Part shown: piece after piece, positions 1 to 13,500 of the stretch
How the letters are laid out: each line of letters starts with the position of its first letter
How positions within the stretch are numbered: the first letter of the stretch is position 1
Source: Mytilus trossulus
Taxonomy: Eukaryota; Mollusca; Bivalvia; Mytilida; Mytilidae
DNA length: 64,000 nt
Assembly: GCF_036588685.1 (NCBI RefSeq)
Contig: NC_086376.1
Span: 58,241,166-58,305,165, forward strand
Reading direction: 5' to 3'
The notes under the pieces: generated by a model
Told to the model about the DNA's origin: nothing
Seen by the model: only the letters and a program-made list of their open reading frames with translations
The model's database searches: none
Translations under genes and position numbers: made by a program

Positions 1-1200
1 TAGAACAATTGTACAAAAAAGTATAACAAAAATACCGAAGTCCAGGGAAAATAAGCTGATGTTAATAAAAACTGACAAAATCAAACGATGTCCATATTCC
101 TAACTCGGTACAGGAATTTTCAAAAAAATACTGGTGGAACAAATCTTGTTTGATAGCTAGCTTAACTTTCCACTGGTATTGTAGTAATGTACATTGCCAA
201 TATTTGGTGACCAACTACACATACTTAAAAGGTTTATAACACAATAATTGGGAGCCGCCCCAAAACAGTGTAAACATATATTACAGACATACAACACAAA
301 CAGAAGGGTAAACAAAATAGAAGAAAAAAACCACTGTAAAAACATGTTTGTCCGAATTGCATCTCAGGACCAACCTGTAACAGGAAAGATAAAAGGTCAA
401 TATTCCACCAGTAGGAAGGGAAATGAAAAAAATCACTTCAAATGTCATACAACCAATATAAACACAAAAACACTTAGACAAATAATGGGAAAACTATGAC
501 AAAACACTTGCTCATACAAATAAATCTAAAACAGACGCCAACCTCTTTTTAAGTTGTTGATTGTGCATAAAGTATGAAGAATACACTCTCTTTATTTATC
601 AAATATAAAATTAGAAATATATATAAAGTCAAGGGTAAAAATAATGAAAAAAACACTATAAATTGCATATGAAATGTGTTTACTATTACTGGACGAGCAG
701 TTTATGCTTTTCTCAAATAAAAGGAACGGTGATTTTTAGTAAAGTTACAGGAATTCTAAGAAGAACACATTGATGATAATACGCTATGACAGTACGAACT
801 TCTGTCTGAACACCGATATTCATTTTTGTATGTTGTCGACCAATAGTTTAAATCTCGCAATTGTTCTTTGAATTTTGGTACACATATTATCCTAAACTTA
901 TACAAAATTCGATCGGTTATGTCTTAAAAAAGTGAAAAGAATATATTTGTTAATTAGATAAAAAAAAATTAACGCACTATAAATCAAATTTCTATTGGTC
1001 TTAATTATCTTAACTCGTTATCCTAAAATGCAATGCATTATATATGTTATATAAGATGATTAATTCTTTACAATAACATTACATAACAGATTCATAAGAT
1101 TCCATAATATCGATTGACTAGGGCATTATATATATAATGTCGACATACAAGTGTGAGGTTTAGCACTATAAAACCAGGTTTAGTCAACATTTTTTTTTAA
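1..1200. other. No gene seen
   Basis: AT-rich sequence with short chance ORFs on both strands and a small dispersed-repeat fragment near 80-150. Confidence 0.5.
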
Positions 1201-1544
1201 ATGCCTGTACAAAGTCAGGGATATGACTGTTGTTGACCATTCGTTTGATGTGTTTGCCATGTGAATATGCCATTGGATTTGGGACTTTCAATTTTGAATT
1301 TTCCTCGAAGTTCAGTATATTTGTGATTTTACTTTTTCTTTTACTGCACGTACTTCCGTGACTACATCAAAACATATATATAGATTAATAAAACTTTATT
1401 TCAAAAGCAATACAACTCATAAGCATTACAGAATATTCATTAAGTGATAATACACATATACATAAACAGTATTAGATAACGAATAATGCCAACATACAAT
1501 AGTTTAATAAATAAATAACAGTAGTATACCGATGTATTAAATTC

Positions 1545-1765
1545 ATACATCGATAGAGAAAAAATAAATCCGGGTTACAAACTAAAACTGAGGGAAACAT
1601 ATCAAATCTAAGAGAACTACGACACAACAGAAACACATTATAATGTAAAACACACAGAAACGAAATATTTTATAACAATGGCCATTTTCCTGACTTGGTT
1701 CAGGGCATTTTAAGAAAAACAATGGTGGGTTGAACCTGGTTAATAACAGTGGCGGATCATGGTTC
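1545..1765 (+). repeat. AAATCCGGGTTACAAAC dispersed family
   Basis: CGATAGAGAAAAAATAAATC, CCGGGTTACAAACTAAAACTG, CTGACTTGGTTCAGGGC and GGGTTGAACCTGG. Other copies: 23440-23530, 29716-29760 and 30500-30740, plus a fragment near 80-150. Confidence 0.5.
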
Positions 1766-2935
1766 AAACCATTAATATATTTCGATGTTTCGGCAACAAA
1801 CCAAATTTACCTTAATTATTGGTTTCTTTTACATTTTGTACTGTAAATAACTGAAGTTTTCAGACTGAAGGGTTTCTCTAATGGTATTGTTTTATATATC
1901 TTTCACGTACATCTTCATATTTCCTACATTTGAAATAAAACGATTCGCACCTTCAATTAATTTATCGTTGCGCTTTGAACGATAAAAAAACAAGCAAAAG
2001 GCTCGTTTTAAATTAAGACATATCATTCTATGTGTCTCTGATGTAACTCGGTTTTTCATGGTAGTAGCCTTTTTTGGGGGTAGTTTTGTAGGGTGCAAAA
2101 GTGTTGAGCATTCCCACATTATTAGTATGAAGCGATTTCTAGTTTCAAATTAAATGTGTGTTCGTCCCGCCTTTACACACAAAAATACCGCAAGCATTCA
2201 ATTCTTTACAACTTACTTTAGTCTCTACTGTCATTAACTTACAGGTTGATAAAAATAACTTTAAATTACAGAGATGGTAAAATTATTTTTTTATTGGAAC
2301 GGACTGTTTCATTTACGTTGTAACTAATTTATCCTTGTAGTCTCAATATAGGTAGAACACCAGATGATGAATGTCTAAAATCATCTAATTTTCTTTACCT
2401 TATTAGTCAACATTTGACATGAATTTAGTGACAGGAATATCTCTGTTTAAGTGTTATATCCATCGCTTTACCTGTCAAACTTCATCTGGTTACCAAATAT
2501 TGAATTAGCCATACCAACAAATCGATCGTGATCAAATTTTTCACCCACTTATATGTTTGGGTAAATAATGTCTTGTTTGTATTATTATATAACCTATGTA
2601 TGTTTCTTGAGTAATATATCACTGTTATTTTCGGACATGACATGAAACAAATGAGTTAATGGCGTGTGTCTGGTTAGTCTAATCAATTAGAGATACGTCC
2701 TTGTCTTTATCTAGTGCAAAACGGAGATTGGTATTGCAGGTAGTAGATACCCTGAAATATAGTAACAGTACAGTACTATATACTTAGACAATATATAGAT
2801 ATGCTTCTAAAAACATATTTTCGAAGGTCATAGTTGATGAATAAAGATTAATTTGGCAAAACTTTTAGGAATTTTGGTACACAATGCTCTTCAACTTCGT
2901 ACTTTATTTAGCATTTTTAAGGTTTTGGTATTCGA

Positions 2936-2979
2936 GCGTCACTGATGAGTCTTTTGTAGACGAAACGCGCGTCTGGCGT
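2936..2979 (+). ncRNA. Hammerhead ribozyme-like motif, subfamily A, intact fold
   Basis: Stem I GCGTCA (2936-2941) pairs with TGGCGT (2974-2979). The core is CTGATGA (2942-2948), stem II GTC/GAC with a 7-nt loop, GAAA (2962-2965), and a two-pair stem III closed by GCGC. The predicted cleavage triplet is GTC, cut after 2973. Order and conserved core match a type I hammerhead with a very short stem III. It sits in a dispersed repeat of about 170 bp. Confidence 0.7.
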
Positions 2980-3959
2980 ATATACTAAATTTAGTCCTGG
3001 TATCTATGATGAGTTTATTGTTATACCTTTTATGGGTCAGACAGCATCTTGGGTTTTTATACTTCCCTTGAATATCTTTATATTTGAAACGTTCCGTGAA
3101 ATTTAGAGTCATAATCTTTAGATTTTTTTTAATCTTTTCCTTATATGATCTGCACATATACTCTGATGAGCTTTATTCAACCTTTACTGCCAGTATGATA
3201 TGATATGACATTTGAAAGATCTACAGCAAATCAGTATAATATTTTAGCGATATAAAACTTTATTTCTCTCCTATAAACTTCTATTTCTAAGACTCTTTTA
3301 AAAAATCAAAAACACTATCTCGTCAATCGAAGCTTACAATAAGGGGTTTGTAAGGGCATATTTTTTATATTTAGCTTCTAAAATACTGATCAAAATCCAA
3401 AGATGAATACGCAAGGTTTGAATTCATCCAATTGTCGGATATTTTGACCAACAACATATCTGTTGAGTTTAGTTGAATTATTTGAGCTGACAGTCTGTAT
3501 TTTTATTAGCATTAGTTGTTCATCCATAAAAGCTGTATAACTTAAACGCAACATAGAGCAACATTCAAACAAAATATATTCAAAGACAAGACATCTTGAA
3601 AAGGTTTGTTTTTACCTTCCGATATATTTTTGATATTCTGTTACTCAATAACATCATGGTTTTTGGCGCTTACATTTCATATACTAGTTTTGCAGCGAAC
3701 GCGAAAAGGAAGATACTTACAAAACGAAAATAGAAGGACTGCTTCATTACTTTATAACTCTAGATATTGAAGCAGATGGCCTATTTCAAAGAAAACAGTT
3801 TTTAATTACGGCAATAGCAGTTTAATAATAGTCAAATCTCATTTATTGATTAATCAAGTTAATGAAATAATCATGAAGGTACAATAAAATGGCTGTGTCG
3901 ACAGACTTATCCGTATTATTAGTTACATAGTGTGTTAGTGACCTAATATGATATAAACA

Positions 3960-4260
3960 GGGTCACCCCAGCTTTACGTACAATGGGCGTTTTTCTTCTT
4001 TGCGTGCAATTTATCAACGTTGACAAACGCTAGACATACGACAACATTTGTTATTTTAACGCCCAATAAACGCGTATATAAACTTCTCGTACGCCCTAAA
4101 TACGCTGAAAGCTCGTTGTGAACACAATATAGAGATGACTGACTTGTTAGTTGAAAGCGTCTAAAACTTCTGGCGTATTGGAAGTGTACATGTGTTTGAC
4201 CACGCTCTGCGTACGTCGGTGCTATACGCTGATGTGTGACGCCGACGGGAAAAGACTCAT
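3960..4260. other. CpG-dense patch in AT-rich DNA
   Basis: ACGC, GCGT and TACG words recur many times here, against near absence in flanking sequence. No gene is recognised; a small ORF (4151-4453) ends in dispersed-repeat sequence. Confidence 0.4.
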
Positions 4261-4283
4261 CAGTGACGCTCAGATCAAAATAG
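4254..4283 (-). repeat. Truncated hammerhead-repeat fragment, minus strand
   Basis: Keeps the GAGCGTCACTGATGAGTC half but not the GAAA side. It joins unrelated CpG-rich sequence. Confidence 0.5.
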
Positions 4284-4880
4284 AAAGAAGTAAAACAAAT
4301 ACAAAGTTGAATGAATACGCTTTAAATTTGTTTTTTTATAACGGGGTTTTCCGTTTTGAATTGTTCTCGGAGTTCAGTATTTTAAGAACAAAGAATGAAC
4401 GTATTTTAGAGCATATTTTACAAGTTTTAGATGCTTTACTAGTAGACATATAATTCAAGTACATGCAACAATTAAACAATATTCACAATTACGAGTCCAG
4501 ATATTTTTTGTTTGTCAAATTCTTTTCTATTTACTTTATCTTGGTATCAATAACATATATATAGAGACGGCCATCTTATAACAAGTGCATTGACACAATA
4601 AAACCTTTGTTTTCGGGAATTAATGCACCTTTTAGCTCTGTTAAATAAAGATTTTCAATTTTATCCTTTTTTGCAATCCTTAGTACATTATGTATACTAA
4701 AAGGAGTTTTCTTTGTCGTAAAACACTGAGGGGTTGTCAGAGTTGGTGAAATAAAAGACCGACCATAGGGAACTCTTATGGGCAACCCTGACCCTCAAAA
4801 TTTTGTATGTAACAAGAAAACCTTTAAACATGCGTTATCTGACAGAAATATCGGCAACATATATAATGCTATGCAATATG

Positions 4881-5139
4881 AAAAAGAAGATATGGTATGA
4901 TTGCCAATGAGACAACTATCCACAAAAGACCAAAATGACACAAACATTAACAATTATAGGTCACCGTACGGCCTTCAACAATGAGCAAAGCCCATACCGC
5001 ATATAGTCAGCTATAAAAGGCCCGATAAGACAATGTAAAACAATTCAAGCGAGAAAACTAACGGCCTTATTTATGTAAAAAAAGGAACGAAAAACAAATA
5101 TGTAACACATAAACAAACGACAACCACTGAATTACAGGT
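4881..5139 (-). repeat. Copy of the GCCAATGAGACAACT family
   Basis: Starts AAAAAGAAGATATGG, includes CACCGTACGGCCTTCAACAA and ends at the AATTACAGG word. Confidence 0.65.
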
Positions 5140-6114
5140 AAACATTTTCTATATCCTATTTTACCGCTCACATTAACATTCTTTTCTCAAGTAACGAGTA
5201 CATGCCAATTATAATGTGAAATAATCTAGCTTATTATAACGTTAGTCATTACTTTCCAATGACGTTCAAGTTATTACTTTAAATGTGTGAACCAAGAAAC
5301 AAATGAAATTTGTACGTTGTTTAAAAAACAGAAGTCACTTGGGAAGTTCTTTAGCATAATTATTCACTTGATAAAAGAAAGTGCTAAGTAACAGATAACA
5401 TTTTAAAAATTTTCAACAAATTATTACTATTAACTATTTTGTTTTATCATTTCTTCGACTTTAAGAATATTATAAAGTTCACGTGTAACAAAAATAAATA
5501 TTTGGTTATCATATAGTGTAGAAAAATGTTAAAAATAAAAATTATATACAATCTTAATGTTAATGTAGCATGGGAAAGGAAATCCACATATATATCATAG
5601 TACGATTTCAAACATAGTGTAAATCTACAACACTGTACTACCATGCCGAACAAGTATGACTTTTGATATCAAGTTGTAAATACTAGTATTTCAGTCTAAT
5701 TCGCAGAGAAAAGGGCTATTGCGAAACCTTTAATGATGAAAATACAGTAAAAATCACAATTGTAAAAACACATGGTAATTATCAAATCAAGAAATTGTTA
5801 ACAAACAGGTTTGTTTTGTAATTAGGGTTTAAAATAAAATTACACAGGACATAGTTATGCCTTCAAGTAAATTTAAATGAAAGATCGTATAGTCCAAGTT
5901 GTTTCTTCTATAGAACGACTTATCACACTTATCTGAAAGGAAAACTCTTTTAACATAATAATTTTTTCAAATAGTTCATGATTCTGCACCTGATCTTAAC
6001 AATTATTGGGAGTTCGTGCAAATATGTCACTATGTGAATAAAATGAAATTGCACAAATATCTATCGGAATCAACAAATGTCTATCCATCGTCAATATATC
6101 TTAATTCAGTTCAA
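5140..6114. other. No gene seen
   Basis: AT-rich with no recognisable repeat, splice-linked frame or RNA gene. Confidence 0.5.
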
Positions 6115-7345
6115 ACTATGTATATGTTACAGGCGTTTTCTAAATTTAGGCATTTTGTAAAATGACTGAATTTTCAGGCAGTTTACAAAATGCCTAATCT
6201 TGACAGGCATTATACAAAATGACTAAAATTACCTAGTCATTTTGTAAAATGACTGAAATTTTTAAACAATATTCCACAAATTGCCTGTTCAGTTTTGTAT
6301 AAAAAAGATATCATATCTGTATTAAGTTACTGAGCGTCACTGATGAGTCTTGTGTATACGAAACGCGCGTCTGGCGTACTAAATTATAATTCTGGTACTT
6401 TTGATAACCATTTACTAGTAGTAAACTTATCATTATGTTGTCAAAACGACAGAAGGACAAATTGTTCTTTTAATAGAATAGCATTTACAATGAATTTTTA
6501 GAACATCTAGATTTAAAATAGTGATTTGAAACATATGAAGCAGGGAAAACGTTTGTTTATATTTGACTGATTGATGTTTGTTTGTTTCAGTGGCGAATAT
6601 TTCATGCATTTTTAAAGAAGAAAACCGTTTGGTTATAATTCATATTGACTATTTCTGCAGTGGATTGACATGGGTAAAGAACATGAAATCTAACTGCCGC
6701 TTGCTTTTGAAATAACGGTGTTTTGGATAGGGACAAAAAATCCAATTGAAAATGGTCTTAGAGTTCTCAATGTGCAGAGCGTGCTGCAATTTACTGACAT
6801 GCGGCAATATATTTAATGTTCCCATTCAGAAAGAATGAGAATTTATACCTCCACAAACAAACTTATTCATCTCTTTAGCATGGGTTTTGCCATTCAAGGT
6901 CCTTTTTTTTGTTGTGATTCAAATATAAGTATCTGAGTTTCAATAAAAAGAACATATTATTTGTCAGACTTACTACCGGAAGGAAATTTGTGGGTCTTTG
7001 CAATCTGATAAATTAACAAAACAGTAGTTAACTGTCAAAAATCTTAAAATTCGCAAAAAAAACCCAGATTTTACGACAAAAAAAGTATTTGCCAAAAATC
7101 AGGACAAATATTGTGTAACAGTTCAGTTCTGTCATCCATTTTTTCAACATTTTATTTTATTAAACAAATTTCAGGCATTTTGTGAAATGCCTTTCAATTT
7201 TTCTAGGCATTTTGTAAAATGCCTAGAAAAATTAGGCATTATGTAAAATGACTGAATCTTGCAGGCATTTTAGAAAATGCCTAAAATTCTCAGGCATTTT
7301 ACAAAATGCCTAAATTTAGAAAATGCCTGTAACATATACAGAAAC
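6115..7345. mobile_element. Foldback-type element with about 190-bp inverted ends made of short palindromes
   Basis: The left end (6115-6300) and right end (about 7140-7345) are inverted copies starting GTATATGTTACAGGC and built of repeated GGCATTTTGTAAAATGCC-like palindromes. No transposase is visible in the roughly 840-bp core, which carries a nested hammerhead repeat at 6330-6410. Confidence 0.6.
6334..6377 (+). ncRNA. Hammerhead-like motif, subfamily A, weakened stem II
   Basis: Stem I, the CTGATGA and GAAA boxes, stem III and the GTC cleavage triplet are kept. Stem II is GTC/TAC, so only two pairs remain. It is nested inside a larger foldback element. Confidence 0.55.
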
Positions 7346-8446
7346 TTTTCTTAATAGGAAAGGACATGAAGAAGAAAAATTAGCATTGCTTCTTTAATAC
7401 TAGTATATAGACATACGCGAATGTTTTATAATTTGACAATATTAAAAGAACATCAAACCCGTCGTTCTTTATCGGCATGTAAACCAAACAACTTCAGAAA
7501 AAACATATAAAAATGTTGAACAACCGATAAAACCAAAAAGAAAAATCCCTACCGGACAATAATTCAGACCTTTGTATGAAAGAGACACATCCCTTTTTAA
7601 AAATGATTTAAAAAAAAATATTATATAATATCAATTTATATGTATTATAATGCCAGCAGCAAGTACATTGAACGGTGTTTTTACTGAATACAACCTAAGA
7701 TTCGACTTAAATCACGGGACTGTTGATTTATCTAGTATGCATTCTTTTTAAAATTTCTCTTTTTGATGTATTCAGAATCATTTAAAATGTTCCATAGTTT
7801 ATAAATTTATTTTTTGTGTCACAGTCAATAAAAGAGAAATTGACTAAAATTCGATTTGCAATTGATGAAAACAGTCTATTGTATGCAAGGAATATTGCAA
7901 CTTGTATAAATAAAGGTAGCTTTTTATTCAATATTACTGAATATTATATCTATTTTTAACAGTTTTTATTGTAATTCCTCATTTGATGTTTACAAATATA
8001 TGATAAAACATCTGAAATTTGATTATTTGAGGATTGAAATCAATGTCAATACCTTTGAATCATTTTAACTTACGTCGGTAACGGCTGTTATTTGAGGCTA
8101 AATGTTGAAAGTGTTATTTATTTATTTTATTTACTACAAATTCTTGTTCGGCATGGCAGCCCAGAATAACTTTATAATGTTTTAATTGGCAAACATACAA
8201 ACACTTTTTCTTAAAGTATTATTTGACAACATTATGATCAGGATTAATCTATGCAGTATCTATTGGGAATACATCTATGAAACTTAAAATTCACATAATT
8301 AATTTTTTTTCAATTTATTAGAGCCAGGTTTTCCAACAGAAATGCTTGATGTTATTGAACATGTTTTGTTTTATTGTTTTTCTTCAAGAAAATTATTCAA
8401 TGCTTCAATATTTATTTCAAAATTTATGTCTCTAGTTTTCTTTGTT
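7346..8446. other. No gene seen
   Basis: AT-rich; no coding frame over 60 codons and no recognised repeat. Confidence 0.5.
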
Positions 8447-8449
8447 ATC

Positions 8450-8565
8450 TTTTGTGTACTGTTGCTTGTCTGTTTGTCTTTGTTTTTTTAAGTCATGTGT
8501 TTTTCTGTTTATTTTAGACTTAAGAGTTTGAATGTCCCTTTGATATATTTGGTCTCTCATTTATC
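8450..8565 (+). repeat. Fragment of the retroelement 3' UTR family
   Basis: TTTGTGTACTGTTGCTTGTC and TAAGAGTTTGAATGTCCC follow the order of the 3' UTR at 61140-61295. Confidence 0.4.
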
Positions 8566-8846
8566 TGCATAACATTTTTACCATAATAGTTTGAACTGTC
8601 TTATGAGGTTTTTTTTATAATTTTTATTTTTTTATCTATTTGGCAGCATACAATTTTCAATTTATGCATTAAACATAAAATTATCGTCATTTGCTTAAGG
8701 TTTATAATTTTAATGCAATGATACTAGTAATTAAATTTCTGCAGGTTTCTAAAACTATTGAATTATATACTATTGCAGGAATTAAGTATAAAAGTTTTAA
8801 TAAGTCAATCACCTAGAAAGATCAGGGGAGATAATATCAGATTATT

Positions 8847-8971
8847 ACATGGCATTTTTCATATCGCATGTATTATCAGCCCTAGGTTTAATATCAGCCC
8901 AAGAGCCGCATGGCTCGAGAGCTGATATCGACCGAGGGCTGATAATACATACGATATGAAAAATGACATGT
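8847..8971. repeat. Palindromic MITE-like element
   Basis: Outer arms (TTTTTCATATCG...TATTATCAGCCC against GGGCTGATAATACAT...CGATATGAAAAA) and an inner hairpin (ATATCAGC/GCTGATAT) form an imperfect 125-bp cruciform. Further downstream GCATGTGATAA occurs three times near 9450-9515, perhaps from the same element. Confidence 0.5.
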
Positions 8972-9619
8972 TATGATCTTTTTATCATATGCTTCAACAG
9001 TAAAGAAAAATGACAGACAAAGGTATAAATCCTTTCACGTGTTTCCCGAAGTTTAACTGAGAGTAAAAACGTTCACGGACGTCGGACCCAAAATTTGATA
9101 CATTCAATATGAAAATTTTCTATCATATGCCTCAACAGAGAGAAAAACAAAACAACAGTTTAATATATACGAATCGACAAAAAGAATTAATTCAACAATA
9201 TACATAATTATGAACATTAATTGGATAAGTATTTTTTTTAAAGAAACTTTCTAAATTATGTTTCAGAAAAAAATAAAAAATGCATTTATTTAAATTTTTT
9301 TTATTTTTTATTTTTTTTTTATTATTTTTATTATTTTACACGATATACTTTCCATTATAATTGTTTTATACACTGCTTTGTACTGTTTTCACTGAAAACG
9401 TAGCATTGAAGTGTATTTTCCGGAATTGGCCGAGTATCACCGGAATGACATGTGATAACGTTACGGAAGGGCATGTGATAACAATCGAAGCATGTGATAA
9501 ACTTTTCATATCAGCCCGCTAAGCACCAATTCGAAAAATATGAAATTTACGTCAATTTAATGCTTTTATCATACGGAAAAATTTATATGTTATTTAGTCT
9601 AAGTATATGATAAATAACT

Positions 9620-11850
9620 ATATCAAACTGTTTAACGTGTGTATGCCAGCTAACCATTTTCTATTTAGCACTTCTTTTATCTAAACAACTTTGAATTATG
9701 CGGCAATAAAAAGTTTCGATAAATATTTTGTTTGTATAAATAAACATTATTATTGTTTATTATGAATCCGTGTGATTTTTTCATTTCAATAAATATGACC
9801 AATAACCTTTGGTAACAGCAAGAAGGAATGATGTTTTCTTAGGGGATTGGAGTGATAATTTGCCGGTGAGGAAATCGAAAGTAAAACCACAAAAGTTGGT
9901 GTCATTCTGAAAAGTAATATAAAGAAAAAGGAATCAACATGTCGCTTCTTAGTGGTCATTCCCTACAACTACAGTTTCTATTATGAGCAACTATTGTAGT
10001 ATTCACATAGCTTGGTATATCTTATTGTTATCCTGCTTCTTCTTTGTAGGTTTTAATTTTTTCGGTTAGGGTAAGTGATTTTGCAAGTTCTTATATCAAT
10101 ACTTAGTATTTGTCATTCGTTAAGAGAGGGACGAAAGATACCAACAAGACATCCAAACTCATCATTTGTAAACAAAATGAAAACGCCATGGCAAGAAACA
10201 AAACAAAAACGTTAAAAAAAACAGCATACGAAACACAATATAGAAAACTAAATTTTGAGCATCTCGAACCCTACTAAAAACGGTGGTGGTTTCTGGTTTT
10301 CCAGAGGGGAAAGCAGTTTTAATCTACATACAACACATATCGCTTTCCTCCTATAAAATACATTGATAAGTTCAATTGATAATGCATGACATTATAGTTG
10401 ATTGATTTTTACGCTTATCTAAACCCTAGACATCACAAAATTAATAAACTATCGGTAAAGTTAAAAGCCGTAAAAAGTCATACCTTGAAACTTGACAGAC
10501 TATAAAAAAAATTAGGATAGAAACACAGTTTTTTGATAAACAAATGTCGAATAAACAAAGATTTTAGAAAACGACATACAAAAATGAAACCGAACTTATA
10601 AGTCCACACATCATGGATTCAAATAATATCACTAGCAAATATATGCCAGGCATCCATTATGAGTTTTGACATATATGTTTGGTCTATGAATGTATGTTAC
10701 ATTTATGTTTATGTCAATAACGGAGGAAAATATATCATCTTATTCCGTTTGTCGTTTAAAATGAACATCAAATTTTCGCTACGATCGCAGTGAATTTTAT
10801 TTTTTAAGTCAAATAAGAGTTTTTGATAAAAAAAAAATTACAAAAACGTGTTAACGCATATCATACATAATTAATGAAATACACGTAGTTGACTTGCCAA
10901 ACAAAGTAAAGTGTCTCTAAAGTTTAAGCAATGTATGTAAATCGATACGTTTGAGTTGGGTATCTGAATAAGGTTAAGGTAAAGGAATTGAGATAAGAAT
11001 ATACTCAATAACTAAGGAAACATGCATTAATTAACAGTAATGATGACAATATAAATAGTCCATATTTCAGATGTATGAAAAAAGGCGTTGGATTATTTAC
11101 TAGGTACGCAAAAAATAAATACACTCGCATACTTTTTTATTGATCTTGATCAAAATACTTAATAAATGTTAAGATTGTCTATCAACACAAACAGAAAACG
11201 TAATTGTTAAAATAAAAAAACAACTTTCAAAAGGGTGATCAAATTCAAATTCAATCTTTTCCATCACTTGATTGGTATTAATATACTGATATACTACGGA
11301 AACTGTACGAAATGGGTTTCGAATACAAAAGAAAAGAAACATTTCCTTTTCTTGTGCGATTCCCTCAGTGTTGTGTGTGTTACTTTGAGTTGTCTCAGTT
11401 GTAAACAATCATAAACTACTACTGCCATACATTTCATTAACAAAATGTGTAAATGCCTACACAAGCATCTCACTTCTTGTCATGTTTAGTTGCCAAATTT
11501 TTTTTTAAATGATGAAGTAAATGACTCGTACAATTTTAAAGTACACGTAATCTTTTTTGATACTACCTGCATATAATTGTTAACTTTATTTCTGCATTTG
11601 TCGTTTTGATACGTCTATAACTAAAACATAAAAGACTTCAACTCAAGTAGTTAAAGAACTTGTTTTATACAATATCATACAACAACGAAAAGCAATATTA
11701 GAATCATAAAAATCATATTTTAAGTCATGTAATTTGAATGTTACCGAAATTATCAAAGCAATGCAGGCGTATATTCTTAACTAAGTCGTGTATTGATTTT
11801 GTTATATTTAGTTATCAGTTATCATTTTGAATTTTTGAAATTCTAAGACT
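9620..11850. other. No gene seen
   Basis: AT-rich; apart from the 3' UTR fragment at 10120-10315 I see only short chance ORFs. Confidence 0.45.
10120..10315 (-). repeat. Retroelement 3' UTR family, minus-strand fragment
   Basis: AGAGAGGGACGAAAGATACC, AACGCCATGGCAAG and CACAATATAGAAAACTAAA match 58785-58980. Confidence 0.55.
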
Positions 11851-11959
11851 TTTCTACCTCAGGCATAGATTACCGTAGCTTTATTTGGCAAATCTTTTTA
11901 GTTCTCAATGCTTTTCAACTTTGTACTATATTTGGCCTTTCTAACTTTTTTGGATTCGA

Positions 11960-12003
11960 GCGTCACTGATGAGTCTTTTGTAGACGAAACTCGCGACTGG
12001 CGT
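11960..12003 (+). ncRNA. Hammerhead-like motif, subfamily A, mutated cleavage site
   Basis: Stem I, CTGATGA, stem II and GAAA are intact, but stem III reads ACTCGCGA and the triplet is GAC instead of GTC. This loses the A15.1-U16.1 pair, so it is predicted inactive. The preceding 100 bp belong to the same repeat. Confidence 0.55.
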
Positions 12004-12743
12004 ATATACAAAATTTAGTCCTGGTTTCTATTATGAGTTAATTTACTGCTATTTAATTTTCATTGCACGTTTGTTCATTTCCTTCCATTGCGGTTATATC
12101 TAGCAATTGTATTGTGCGGTGACCGACGTTTCAAGGATTTGTAGTTAACAATTGAACAGATACCTGCCAAGATTTCACTCTCATTAAAACACTGGCAATG
12201 TTTACACGGCAATAAGCATGCATGTGTTTTCTTTATACATATTTGTGATTGATGAGGTGTGCCAACAACAAATGCCAAATTGCGAGGCAGCCTATTGAAT
12301 ATATGACAAAACAATGTTTATGTGTCTTATCATGTTTTATCCTTTTTTACACGGATCCTGTTGTATTGATAGAACACAAAGAGAGTATTTCATCATTAAA
12401 TAATTAAACTAGGTGTCAATAGTTTCTAATTCAATGGTTGTCTTTTGAGCAAGTCTTATTGTATTGTTTAAAGTTAGAGATGGTTAGTTTTTCATGTTTG
12501 TATTGTTTCACATTTTCTATATGTGAGCCTTTTATTGCTAAGTTTAAGTTTGTAGTTTTCTCATTGTTGAAGACCAAAAAGTAACATCTAAATCCCTCTA
12601 TTTTCGTAATTCATTTAAACTCTGGTATGTTCCTATTGGCAATCAAACCGCTTCTTATAATTTACATAGATAAATTTCTGATGTTGTTTATGTGAGAGTG
12701 ACCGTGATTTTGTACACGTATTTTGCTTATTTAGACTAAGTTG

Positions 12744-12867
12744 ACATCTAATTAAAATATCTCACTATTTCATATTTTAATCTAATTTATATATTTTAAC
12801 AGTTCACATCTAATTAAAATATCTCACTATTTCATATTTTAATCTAATTTATATATTTTAACAGTTC
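12744..12867 (+). repeat. Exact tandem duplication, 62 bp x 2
   Basis: Two identical consecutive 62-bp blocks, each starting ACATCTAATTAAAATATC and ending TTTTAACAGTTC. Confidence 0.9.
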
Positions 12868-13289
12868 ATTTGCATTTTATAATACTTTTTATTATCTGAT
12901 TAGATAGTTCCTACGTATATAGATATTTCCTACTGTGGTTTTCAAAATATAATCGTACGAAAACTTTAATAGTCAAAGTAGGTAAAGAAATCAACATTTG
13001 AATGCTGCACATGTTTTAACATAGATTTTGTTTTCATAAAATAGAGGGCATTTCTATACTCCAATTTCATTACAGGACCAATTTCCTAAACGTAATTTTC
13101 AAAAGACGGTTTTGTTTCTTGTAATTTTTTTAATATGATATAATTTAATCAACGAAAGAGCATTACAAAACTAAACACATAAGAATTATCTAGAAAGCGA
13201 ACACAAAGAAGAGTAGGCAAATAGAAAAGACAAACCAATCTGAATCACTATTGGTTTTCAGTTTTTTCGTGTTTCTTAGTCTTTAATTT

Positions 13290-13500
13290 GTACGCAAAGT
13301 TTGTACAAAACAAGTACAAAGTCGAAGAGGACTGAGGACCAAAAGTTTTAAAGAGTTGTGCCAATACAGCTAAAGTTATCTGTATTGTATAAGAAAATCC
13401 TTAGTATCAAGGATAATTCATACATTTTCAAACAGTAAATTTATAAAAATGACTATATACTAAATATAAATGTTAACACAGAAGTACATCGACAATTGTG
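13290..13500 (-). repeat. Retrozyme-like repeat body without hammerhead, minus strand
   Basis: Contains the complements of the family words around TTTGTACTTG, AATGCTCT, ATTTGGCACAA, AAGGATTTTC and TACTTCGGTGTTGACA in diverged form. The end that would carry the ribozyme is absent. Confidence 0.4.

Noticed and set aside
4151..4453. 100-codon ORF
   Set aside because: Its end is dispersed-repeat sequence (GAGTTCAGTATTTTAAG), its middle holds an antisense hammerhead-repeat fragment, and no family is recognised.
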